From DASYQV01 sp036005125 (GTDB lineage: Bacteria > Acidobacteriota > Vicinamibacteria > Vicinamibacterales > UBA2999), in the NCBI GenBank assembly GCA_036005125.1, contig DASYQV010000317.1, positions 1 to 19,899 of the forward strand: a stretch of DNA of 19,899 nt, in the 5' to 3' direction. This document shows, piece by piece, positions 1 through 7,647 of this stretch. The notes below the pieces were generated by a model, which worked only from the letters and a program-made list of their open reading frames with translations, was not told where the DNA came from and made no database searches. A program made the position numbers and the translations under genes. The stretch's first letter is position 1, and each line of letters begins with the position of its first letter.

Positions 1-396
1 GCCCAGGACGTCGCTCGGCCAGTGCTCAGCGAGATAGACGCGGGTGAGGGCCATGACCAGTACTAGGACCATCGCCGCGACCGACGGCCAGCGCAGGGCG
101 GTCACGAGGAACGCCATCCGCGCGACGTGACCGCTCGGGAACGCGTAGTGCGTCGGAGCCTCGAGGAACGGGAGGAACTGGATGCTCCGCGAGAGTTCGT
201 GCGGTGGCGGGTCCTGAGCGATCAGCAGTTTCCCGAGGACCTCGACCGCGACCACGACCGCGAGGAGCAGTGGGATCCACCAGTCGCACCGGCGCGCGCG
301 CAGCCGCGCGATGGCCACTCCGAGCGCGACGACCCCGATGACCCCGATGACCTCCGACTGCCCGAGGATGGTCAGGAGCGATGCGGCGCGGTCGAG
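1..396 (-). CDS. PAP2-family membrane phosphatase, partial, 5' end unresolved
   Basis: The minus-strand frame ending at base 1 reads as the C-terminal part of a PAP2 (type 2 phosphatidic acid phosphatase) protein. It has the signature motifs FPSGH (about bases 121-144) and TRVYLAEHWPSDVLG at the left edge, where R, H and D are the usual catalytic and phosphate-binding residues. Hydrophobic segments such as VIGVIGVVALGVAIA and WWIPLLLAVVVAVEVLG fit membrane helices. The family dephosphorylates lipid phosphates or undecaprenyl pyrophosphate at the membrane; the substrate here is unknown. The 3' end lies outside the window. The frame is closed upstream by TGA at 397-399, with no ATG, GTG or TTG between that stop and GTG at 316-318, which would remove the first helix. 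A GTG at 410-412 is open in the adjacent frame, so a frameshift near 397 or a CTG start (373-375) is possible. It lies about 50 bp downstream of the CysK-like gene and is probably unrelated to peptide catabolism. Confidence 0.65.
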
Positions 397-463
397 TCAA
401 ATCGTCCTTCACGATGGTCGCGGCATTGTGGACTTGGCAGCTCGCCGATCTGAACGACGAGGC

Positions 464-1504
464 TTAGGCGATCACCTCGAGGTGGCGTTCTACCAACCGA
501 CGATGGTCCGTAGCGCTTAGGCCGTGTGGTCGCTCGGGCGAGCGGATCTCCTCCGCAGGGACTCCCGTCAGCTCCGTCGAGAGATAGCGCAGACCGTTGT
601 CGTTGACGATCGTCACGATGGGCGCGAGGTCTGGATGGGCGCGCCCAAGCTTCAGTGCCGCGGCGACGTTGCAGCCGGACGAGATGCCGCAGAAAATGCC
701 TTCGGTCCGCGCGAGCTTGCGCGCCACGGCGATCGCCTCGTTTGAGCTGACGGTCACGATGCCATCCATCACCGCGAGATCGAGAACATCGGGGATGAAC
801 CCGTCGCCGATACCTTCGATGCGATGGCTTCCCCACCGCTCGGCCGACAGCATCGGTGCTTCGGTCGGTTCGACGCCGTACGCGCGGACGCTGGGATCTT
901 GCTCTTTTAGATAGCGCGCGATACCCGTCAGCGTGCCGCCCGTTCCGATCGCGGCGACGAACGCCCGAACCCGCTTATCCGTCTGCTCCCAGATCTCGGG
1001 CCCAGTCGTAAGGTAGTGGGCTACCGGATTCTCCGGATTCGAGAACTGACTGACCTCGAAGAACCTCTCCGGCTGAGGCTGGACCCTACGGCGGACCTCT
1101 TCGATCACGAGATCGACGTCGCTTTCGCCGCCGGGTGTCAGCACCAGCTCGGCGCCATACGCCTCGATCACCTTCCGGCGCTCTTCGCTCATCGCCTCAG
1201 GCATGACGATCAGACATGGATAGCTCTTCGCCGCGGCGACCATCGCCGTCGCGATCCCGGTATTGCCCGTCGTTCCCTCGATGATCGTCATGCCGGGACG
1301 GAGGCGACCCTGCCGCTCGGCTTCGGAAATGATCCGCGGAAGGATCCGATCCTTGACGCTCCCGCTCGGACCGATGAATTCGAGCTTCGCAAGTATCTCG
1401 AGGTGCGGCGCGATGGCCCGCAGCCGGACCATCGGCGTCAGGCCGGCGCTGTCCAGGATGTTGTCGACGACACGGGACCGTCGACCCCAGTCGACGTACG
1501 TCAA
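464..1504 (-). CDS. Cysteine synthase-like PLP-dependent beta-replacement/elimination enzyme (fold type II)
   Basis: This 346-residue protein matches the CysK/CysM/cystathionine beta-synthase core. The PLP lysine is K51 in SGSVKDR. The substrate-binding loop is TTGNTG at 78-83, the phosphate-binding loop is GTGGT at 187-191, and ISSG at 274-277 contacts the pyridine ring. The C-terminal NDNGLRYLST (301-310) corresponds to the DSGERYLST block of CysK. The family makes or breaks bonds at the beta carbon of serine, O-acetylserine or cysteine-type substrates in the cytoplasm. The loop has Thr where CysK has Ser (TSGNTG), and the C-terminal block is altered, so true O-acetylserine sulfhydrylase activity is not assured. 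The start is TTG at 1502-1504, overlapping the upstream DapA-like stop as TTGA, which implies translational coupling; no other start lies nearby upstream. Its place in a peptide/amide operon suggests a role in amino-acid breakdown, for example beta-elimination, rather than assimilation (inference). Confidence 0.88.
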   Translation of the reverse strand: MTYVDWGRRSRVVDNILDSAGLTPMVRLRAIAPHLEILAKLEFIGPSGSVKDRILPRIISEAERQGRLRPGMTIIEGTTGNTGIATAMVAAAKSYPCLIVMPEAMSEERRKVIEAYGAELVLTPGGESDVDLVIEEVRRRVQPQPERFFEVSQFSNPENPVAHYLTTGPEIWEQTDKRVRAFVAAIGTGGTLTGIARYLKEQDPSVRAYGVEPTEAPMLSAERWGSHRIEGIGDGFIPDVLDLAVMDGIVTVSSNEAIAVARKLARTEGIFCGISSGCNVAAALKLGRAHPDLAPIVTIVNDNGLRYLSTELTGVPAEEIRSPERPHGLSATDHRRLVERHLEVIA

Positions 1505-2400
1505 GCTACTGGCTGCAGCGACTCGATGACCTCGCGGACCTTCGCACGTTCGGCCTCGTTCATCTGAACAAGCGGTCGGCGTGCTGGCCCTACCGACCGT
1601 CCGACCATCGCCATCATCTCTTTCAGCGGCCCGGGGTGATTCGGGATCCGTCGCACGTGGACGAGCTGTCGCAGGCGTTCGGCGAGTGGTCGCGCGCCTT
1701 CAAGGTCGCCCGCTGAGCAGCGATCGAACAGGTCGCGGCAGAGGTGCGGTGCCAGGTTTGCGGTGGCCCAGATCGCGCCTGGCGCGCCGCTCAGAAGGGT
1801 CGCGAAGCCCAGATCGTCGTCTCCGCTCAAGATCGAGATGCGGTCGCCCAGGCGGGCGATCTTGCCGGCGATCAGCGCGACGTCACGGTCACAGTCCTTT
1901 ATCCCGACGACCCCGGGAACGCCGGCGAGACACTCGAGCAGCTCCATGTCGATCGCCCAGCCCGCACGGGGCGGATTGTTGTAGACGATGACCGGGAGCC
2001 CGCTTGCCTCGGCAACGCGGGCGAAGTGCTCGACCACGCCCGCAGCGGATGGGCGAATGTAGTAGGGAGGCAGCACGAGCATCGCGTCAGCGCCTGCGCG
2101 GCGCGCCTGCGCGGCAACATCCAGCGCCTCACGCGTGCTCGGGCCCAGGGCACCGACGACCAGGGGTAGCCGCTTGGCGACGATGTGAACGGCGCAACCA
2201 ATCACGGACTCGCGTTCCGTGGCTGAGAGGCTGACGTATTCGCCGCTTCCGCCGAGCACGACGATGCCGTCGACGCCGGCGGCAACTAAGTACTCGAGGT
2301 GCGTCGCGAGCCGGTCCAGATCCAAGGATTCGTCGTCGCGGAATGGCGTGACCGAGGCGACGTACATCCCACGCGGCCGGAAAGCCGTGTGCGGCCTCAC
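1501..2400 (-). CDS. DapA/N-acetylneuraminate lyase family Schiff-base aldolase or synthase
   Basis: This 299-residue class I aldolase barrel has VTPF near the N terminus (17-20) and GGSGE at 50-54, equivalent to GTTGE. PPYYIRP follows at 111-117. The catalytic tyrosine is Y140 in VIVYNNP, and the Schiff-base lysine is K168 in GIKDC. R145 aligns with E. coli DapA Arg138, which binds the aspartate-semialdehyde carboxylate. The Thr44 position of the DapA proton relay is Gly here (G51). The protein is thus more likely a pyruvate-dependent lyase, dehydratase or aldolase on another 2-keto acid than a lysine-biosynthesis DapA. The start is GTG at 2398-2400, overlapping the peptidase stop as GTGA. 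An internal ATG (residue 12, base 2367) just before YVASVTPF is an alternative start. It lies between the S9 peptidase and the CysK-like enzyme in the operon, so its substrate may come from the aminotransferase (inference). Confidence 0.88.
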   Translation of the reverse strand: MRPHTAFRPRGMYVASVTPFRDDESLDLDRLATHLEYLVAAGVDGIVVLGGSGEYVSLSATERESVIGCAVHIVAKRLPLVVGALGPSTREALDVAAQARRAGADAMLVLPPYYIRPSAAGVVEHFARVAEASGLPVIVYNNPPRAGWAIDMELLECLAGVPGVVGIKDCDRDVALIAGKIARLGDRISILSGDDDLGFATLLSGAPGAIWATANLAPHLCRDLFDRCSAGDLEGARPLAERLRQLVHVRRIPNHPGPLKEMMAMVGRSVGPARRPLVQMNEAERAKVREVIESLQPVA

Positions 2401-4415
2401 GAGGACCGCCCGAGGTGACGATCAAACCAGCCCACGACCGCCTCGCGGACCGCGCGTTGATGTGCGGGCGTTCCGTTGCCGATGCCGATCGGCCGCGCGA
2501 CACCGTGATTCTCTCCCGGAAAGCGAATGAGCTCGACCTCGGTCCCCGCGCGGCTCAGCGCGTAGAGCATCTCGTCGCCTTGGCTCGGCGGTACGCGTTG
2601 GTCCGCCTCGCCGTAATACATGAGAAGCGGCGTCTTGATGCGCGCGGCGGCGAACACGGGTGATCGGTCGAGATACCAGTCGAGCTTCTCGTTCGGCGAT
2701 GCGCCGTAGTGGACGCGCTCGAACCACCGGCCGAGATCGGACGTGCCGAGCTTGCTGATCAGATCGGTCGGACCGCAGCCGCTCGCGGCGGCCTTGAATC
2801 GATCGGTGATCCCGATGAGCCGGTGCGTCATGTAGCCGCCGTAGCTGTATCCGGTGACCGCCACACGTTCCCCATCCAGCCGCGGATCTTGGGCAAGCGC
2901 GTCGTCCAGAATCGCGAGCACATCTTTCGCATCCTCGCCGCCCCAGTCGCGGACCACGCCGTTCAGGAACTTGGGCGAATACCCGGTACTGCCTCGCGGA
3001 TTCCCGTACACGACCGCATAGCCTCTCGCGGCCCAGAGCATGTGATCGAAATAGAAGGTTTCCGAGTACTGGCTGTCCGGACCGCCGTGGATATCGAGCA
3101 CGACCGGCAACCGATCGCTCTTCTCCGGCGCGAGCACCCAGTACTGCAAATCTACGTCGCCTCTGCGCGTCCAGCGCATCAGCGGCTTCAAGATCGTGAT
3201 CCGGCTGATCCAGTCGCTATTCGGCGCGAAGACAGCGCGGAGCTCGCCCTTTTCGATCACGACAAGCTCGCTCGGGCTGGTCGAAGTACTGCGGACGGCG
3301 ATGACCCTGCGTCCGTAGGCGTCCGCCGAGGCGTGCTGCACGACGTGAGCGCCGCGCGTGACCGGCGTGAGCGATCCGTCGCGGCCGAAGCTCATGAGAT
3401 TTACCGTCCCCTCGTGGCAGAACGTGGTGACCAAGCCCGCCTCGGTCCAGATCGCCGGAAGATCGGGCTCTCCGTTGTGGGCCGTGCCCAGCGCGCGATC
3501 GGTCGCGGCGGAGACGCCTTTGGTTGTACGAGTGCGCAGATCGAGTAGCTGCAGGCCGAGATACGAGAGCTCGAGGTCGCCTGTCGGCTCGCCCCCGTAG
3601 TAAGCGATCTCGCGGCCATCGCGCGAGAACGACGGCCGCATCGCGCGGCCACGCTCGGAGGTGAGCGGCTCGATCTTTCCGGTTGCGAGGTCGAGTCGGT
3701 AGAGCACGCTCGTGCGATCGTGCTCGCGCCAGCTTGAGCTGCGGTCTCCTGCGAACACGAGGGCGCTGCCATCCGGCGACCACTCGAGGTCGCCGCCCGT
3801 GCCCGCGTCACCGTCGTCGAACGCTCCTTCGGTGAGCTGCTTGCGCATGCCGTCACGCGCATCGACGAGCCAAACTTTCCGTGCCCAGCCGGTCGCAGTT
3901 TCAAAGAGACCCTGCATCTCAGGAGGTTCGCGTCGCCGATCCACGCGGTATCCGGGGTCGAGCTTCTCGGGCTCCGGCGTACCGAATGTGTCGGGCCCGT
4001 AGGCGAGAAAGGCGATCCGAGTCCCATCGGGAGACCATCGCGGAGCTGCGAGGCCGCGGAGACCCGAGATGAGAACAGCTTCGGTCCCGTCAGAGCGATC
4101 GTGCGCAACGAGCACCGGACCCGATGGCCGCTGCGAGATGAAGGCGAGGCGCCGCGAATCCTTCGACCACGCGACCTGGGCGTCCGAGCCTTCGCCACCG
4201 ATCGGGGTGCTGGTTCCGCCCGTGACGTCGACGAGGTGGATCCGAGAAACGACCTTGTTCGCCGTCACGTCGAACGCTTGCACGACCGCCGCGGCACAGC
4301 CACCGTCGGGCGAGAGTCGCGCCTCGTCGATGAAGCGCAGCCCCATCAGGTCTTCGACATCGACCGGCCGCCGTCCCGCGGCTGCGGGGGTCCGGTTCGC
4401 GATCGCCTGACTCAT
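2397..4415 (-). CDS. S9-family serine peptidase (prolyl oligopeptidase / acylaminoacyl-peptidase type)
   Basis: This 672-residue protein has two parts. Residues about 25-400 form a TolB/beta-propeller-like region with repeated WSPDG-type motifs, such as RWSPDGTRIAF near 126-136 and EWSPDGSALVF near 211-221. Residues about 410-670 form an alpha/beta-hydrolase domain. The catalytic triad is S524 in GYSYGGY, D605 in GEADQRVPP and H637 in GENHG, and HGGP at 443-446 supplies the oxyanion region. Members cleave short peptides, often after proline or from blocked N termini, with the propeller screening out large substrates. No signal peptide is visible, so it is probably cytoplasmic and acts on imported peptides. 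The ATG at 4413-4415 overlaps the aminotransferase stop as ATGA. A clear Shine-Dalgarno AAAGGAG lies eight bases upstream of the start. Family assignment is firm; exact specificity cannot be read from sequence. Confidence 0.93.
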   Translation of the reverse strand: MSQAIANRTPAAAGRRPVDVEDLMGLRFIDEARLSPDGGCAAAVVQAFDVTANKVVSRIHLVDVTGGTSTPIGGEGSDAQVAWSKDSRRLAFISQRPSGPVLVAHDRSDGTEAVLISGLRGLAAPRWSPDGTRIAFLAYGPDTFGTPEPEKLDPGYRVDRRREPPEMQGLFETATGWARKVWLVDARDGMRKQLTEGAFDDGDAGTGGDLEWSPDGSALVFAGDRSSSWREHDRTSVLYRLDLATGKIEPLTSERGRAMRPSFSRDGREIAYYGGEPTGDLELSYLGLQLLDLRTRTTKGVSAATDRALGTAHNGEPDLPAIWTEAGLVTTFCHEGTVNLMSFGRDGSLTPVTRGAHVVQHASADAYGRRVIAVRSTSTSPSELVVIEKGELRAVFAPNSDWISRITILKPLMRWTRRGDVDLQYWVLAPEKSDRLPVVLDIHGGPDSQYSETFYFDHMLWAARGYAVVYGNPRGSTGYSPKFLNGVVRDWGGEDAKDVLAILDDALAQDPRLDGERVAVTGYSYGGYMTHRLIGITDRFKAAASGCGPTDLISKLGTSDLGRWFERVHYGASPNEKLDWYLDRSPVFAAARIKTPLLMYYGEADQRVPPSQGDEMLYALSRAGTEVELIRFPGENHGVARPIGIGNGTPAHQRAVREAVVGWFDRHLGRSS

Positions 4416-5599
4416 CTCGTTCGCTCCTTTAACGCGCTTGCTGGTCGCGCGTCCCGATCCCCGCCGGCGGTGGCCATTGCCTCGGTGAGACGTGTGAGGC
4501 CGACAGCCAGAGCGTCACGCGACGCCGAGAACGCGATGCGGACGAATCCTTCGCCGGACGGGCCATATTCGGTTCCCGGCCGTACAGCCACGCCGGCCGC
4601 CGCCGCAAGGTCGGCCATCCGCTCGCTCGTCACCGCGGCGGGGTGACGCACGAACGCGTAGAACGTGCCCTCCGGCGGCCGTACCTCGAACGCGCTTCCG
4701 CGAAACGCATCGAGCACCAACCCGCGACGCTCGGCGTATTCCACCAGCATCTCGAGGGACCACGCGCCGTCGAGTGACAACGCCGCGAGAGCCGCAGCCT
4801 GCACCGCAGAGTTCACCGGTCCGTTGAGCGTGCGGTGCACGCGCGCGCAGGCAGTCGCAAGACGAGCCGGCGCGGCGAGATATCCGAGCCGCCAACCGGT
4901 CATCGCGTACGTCTTGGAGAAGCTCTGCACGTAGATCAGCTGCTCAGCCGCATCCGCGAGCTCGAGGAATGAGGTGAAGCGCGCGGGCTCATACACGATG
5001 TGGTCGTAGGCCTCGTCGGCGACGAGAAGGAGGTCGTGGTCCCGTGCGATCTTCGCCAGGGCGAGGAGCTCCTCGCGCGCGTACACCACGCCCGTCGGAT
5101 TGCACGGATTGCACAAGATGAGTAGCCGAGCGCCGGGTGCGGCATCTGCGATCGCGTCGACGTCCAGATGAAAGGACGGCCGGTGCGTCGGGACGTATAC
5201 GGGACGTCCGCCAGCCATAAGCACTAGGTCCGCGTACAGGGAGTAGGTGGGCTCGGGCAGGATGACTCGGTCGCCGGGGTCGACCGTGGCGAGGATCGAC
5301 GCGGTCAGCGCCCCCGTCGCGCCATGCGTCACGACGATCTGCTCCACTCCGAAGGGCCGGCCGGCAAGGCTCTGCACCTGGGCGGCGAGCGCGCCGCGAA
5401 GAGCGAGAGTTCCCTGCGGATGCGCGTAGTGGACTTGCCCCGCCGCCAGTGCGGCGGCGTGCGCCTCGCGGATCGGGGCGGGGGTGTTGAAGTCCGGATC
5501 GCCGTTGTCGAGGCGGACCGTACCCGGTGCAAGATTGCGAATCGTGCGACGCGAAGCTTCGAGGCGGCTAGTGAGCATCGACGCGTCCTTCACCTTCAT
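4412..5599 (-). CDS. Class I/II PLP-dependent aminotransferase
   Basis: This 395-residue fold type I aminotransferase belongs to the aspartate aminotransferase superfamily. Visible landmarks are YAHPQGTLALR (58-68), NPCNPTG (164-170) and the PLP-ring aspartate D195 in ADEAYD. The PLP lysine is K229 in SFSKTYAMTGWRLGY, and R354 in GFVRIAFS is the usual substrate alpha-carboxylate arginine. It transfers an amino group between an amino acid and a 2-keto acid in the cytoplasm. The sequence alone does not say whether it prefers aspartate, aromatic, branched-chain or other substrates. The ATG at 5597-5599 overlaps the hyuA stop as ATGA, and its own stop overlaps the peptidase start, so it sits inside a coupled operon. 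It would process amino acids released by HyuAB and the peptidases. A second ATG at residue 8 is possible, but the coupling favours the first. Confidence 0.92.
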   Translation of the reverse strand: MKVKDASMLTSRLEASRRTIRNLAPGTVRLDNGDPDFNTPAPIREAHAAALAAGQVHYAHPQGTLALRGALAAQVQSLAGRPFGVEQIVVTHGATGALTASILATVDPGDRVILPEPTYSLYADLVLMAGGRPVYVPTHRPSFHLDVDAIADAAPGARLLILCNPCNPTGVVYAREELLALAKIARDHDLLLVADEAYDHIVYEPARFTSFLELADAAEQLIYVQSFSKTYAMTGWRLGYLAAPARLATACARVHRTLNGPVNSAVQAAALAALSLDGAWSLEMLVEYAERRGLVLDAFRGSAFEVRPPEGTFYAFVRHPAAVTSERMADLAAAAGVAVRPGTEYGPSGEGFVRIAFSASRDALAVGLTRLTEAMATAGGDRDARPASALKERTR

Positions 5600-7647
5600 G
5601 GCGTCGACCTCATGAGAACGTTCCCGATGTCATCGAGCTCGGCGTCCCAACCCGGAGCCACGACGATCGTGGTGGTCTCCTCCTCGATCAGCGCGGGGCC
5701 GGCGACGACGTTACCCACGCGCAGGTCTTGGCGAATCCACACAGGTATCTCGATGAACCCGCCGCCGTCCCGGAAGAAGGCGCGTCGCTTTTTCGGACGA
5801 TCCGCGCCCGCCGCTGGCTTGCGCGTGGCATTCGCCACCTCGAGGACCGGTGGCCCCTTGACATTCACTCGCCACGAGACGACCTCAATCGGCATGCCTC
5901 CGAGCGCGAGGCCGTAGCGACGGCGGTACTCGATCTCGAAGGCAGTTCGGAGGGCTTTCTCGTCGCGCCGTGCGAGCGCGTCGCGGTTCGTAGCGATCGT
6001 GAGCTCGTGTCCCTGTCCCGCGTAGCGCATGTCGAGCGCGACCCGCACCTCGACGTCGGCGTCATCGACTCGCGCCTCGCGGAGCACCGACCGCGCTGCC
6101 TGTTCGAGATCCGCAAGAAGGTCGGAGGCGTGATCCCAGTCGACGCGCTCGAGAAGACAGCGGTAGCTGCGGACGCGCTCGACACCTCTCGGCGCGACCA
6201 GCATCCCGAGCGCGGACGCGATTCCGGCATCGGCGGGGAAGAGGATCTCGTTCACCCCAAGAGTCCGGGCGACGGCGTGCGCGTGCACGGGCCCAGCGCC
6301 GCCGAAGGCGACCAGGCGATAGCGACGAGGATCGCGGCCGTGCTCGGCCAGATGGATCCGCGCCGCGGTCGCCATCTGCGTGCTCACGACATCAACGATC
6401 CCGGCCGCGGTGTCCTCGGCCGAAAGGCCCAAAGCGTCGCCGATCCTCCCAAGCGCCGTGATCGCTTCGGCGCGATCGAGTGGCACGCGCCCGCCGACAA
6501 GACCTTCAGGAGAGACATATCCGAGGACGAGATCCGCGTCGGTCACTGTCGGCTCGAGGCCGCCGAGCCCATAGCAGGCCGGGCCAGGCTCGGCACCCGC
6601 GCTCCGTGGCCCGACCTTGAGCAGGCCGAGCTGATCGACGTGCGCGACGCTGCCCCCGCCTGCTCCGATCTCGATGAGCTCGACCGTAGGCAAGCGAAGT
6701 GGAAGGCCACTCCCTTTCTTGAACCGATCCAGTCGCGCCACTTCGAGCGAATGGGCTGTCTGCGCGACGCCGTCGTGGACGAGGCTGATCTTCGCCGTCG
6801 TGCCACCCATGTCGAGACCGATCACGGCAGGCCACCCGAGCTCCCGCGCCTTGTGGACGACCGCCATCGCGCCCGCGGCGGGTCCCGACTCGACCATGAG
6901 GATCGGATGGCGCACGACCTCCGGAACCCCCGCGATCGTCCCGTCGGAGAGCACCAGAAAGAGCGGTACCTCGAGCCGGCGGCCGAGGCCATCGAGGAAG
7001 CGGGACATGAGCGGCTGGACGTATGCGTTCGCCGTCGCGGTCGAGAAGCGCTCGTACTCGCGGACCTCACCGGAAACCTCCGCGGACCCGCAGACGGCCA
7101 CCTCCGGGTGCGCCTCGCTGAGCTGCTTCACGGCGGCGCGCTCGTGCGACGGCTCCGCAAACGAGTTGATGAAACAGACCGCGATCGCATCCGCGCCCAT
7201 TTCGATCAGACGCTGGCCCGCGCAGGCGACCGCTTCCAGATCGAGCGGCTGCACTTCTGTCCCGGCGGCATCGATCCGCTCAGGGACGACAGAGCGCCGA
7301 ACGCGCGGGACGAGTGGCGCCGGGCGCCGCAGCGCGAGATCGAAGGTGTCGTAGCGGAGCTCGTTGCCGATCTCGAGAACGTCTCGGTAACCGTCGGTCG
7401 TGATCAGGCCGACCGTCGCGCCGCGCCGTTCGATGAGACTGTTCGTGACGAGCGTCGTCCCGTGAACGACGGCGCTCACCCCCACGGCCGTCGACCGCAG
7501 TCCCTCGACGATCGCCTGCGATGGATCCCGCGTCGTCGTCAGGAGCTTGTGAGTGCGAAGCGATCCGGTGCCCGCATCCCACGCGGCGATGTCGGTGAAG
7601 GTGCCGCCGACATCGACGGCAGCCACGCTATTCGACGACGCGGCCAT
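5596..7647 (-). CDS. hyuA: Hydantoinase/5-oxoprolinase subunit A (ATP-dependent)
   Basis: This 683-residue HyuA-family protein belongs to the N-methylhydantoinase A / oxoprolinase A / acetone carboxylase beta group. The N terminus carries DVGGTFTD (12-19), a sugar-kinase/Hsp70-like phosphate motif. A second, DMGGTTAK, is at 278-285, followed by IGAGGGS (326-332), GPACYG (354-359) and a later FGGAGPVHA. These support ATP-dependent activation of a cyclic amide, as in 5-oxoproline, N-methylhydantoin or caprolactam ring opening, together with HyuB. The chosen ATG at 7645-7647 sits a few bases before the VDVGGT motif, is preceded by GTGAGAG and overlaps the end of hyuB by 20 bp. The frame stays open upstream to 8163, but that extension lies inside hyuB and is low-complexity Ser/Arg sequence, so it was not included. 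The stop overlaps the aminotransferase start. The actual substrate is undetermined. Confidence 0.93.
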   Translation of the reverse strand: MAASSNSVAAVDVGGTFTDIAAWDAGTGSLRTHKLLTTTRDPSQAIVEGLRSTAVGVSAVVHGTTLVTNSLIERRGATVGLITTDGYRDVLEIGNELRYDTFDLALRRPAPLVPRVRRSVVPERIDAAGTEVQPLDLEAVACAGQRLIEMGADAIAVCFINSFAEPSHERAAVKQLSEAHPEVAVCGSAEVSGEVREYERFSTATANAYVQPLMSRFLDGLGRRLEVPLFLVLSDGTIAGVPEVVRHPILMVESGPAAGAMAVVHKARELGWPAVIGLDMGGTTAKISLVHDGVAQTAHSLEVARLDRFKKGSGLPLRLPTVELIEIGAGGGSVAHVDQLGLLKVGPRSAGAEPGPACYGLGGLEPTVTDADLVLGYVSPEGLVGGRVPLDRAEAITALGRIGDALGLSAEDTAAGIVDVVSTQMATAARIHLAEHGRDPRRYRLVAFGGAGPVHAHAVARTLGVNEILFPADAGIASALGMLVAPRGVERVRSYRCLLERVDWDHASDLLADLEQAARSVLREARVDDADVEVRVALDMRYAGQGHELTIATNRDALARRDEKALRTAFEIEYRRRYGLALGGMPIEVVSWRVNVKGPPVLEVANATRKPAAGADRPKKRRAFFRDGGGFIEIPVWIRQDLRVGNVVAGPALIEEETTTIVVAPGWDAELDDIGNVLMRSTP

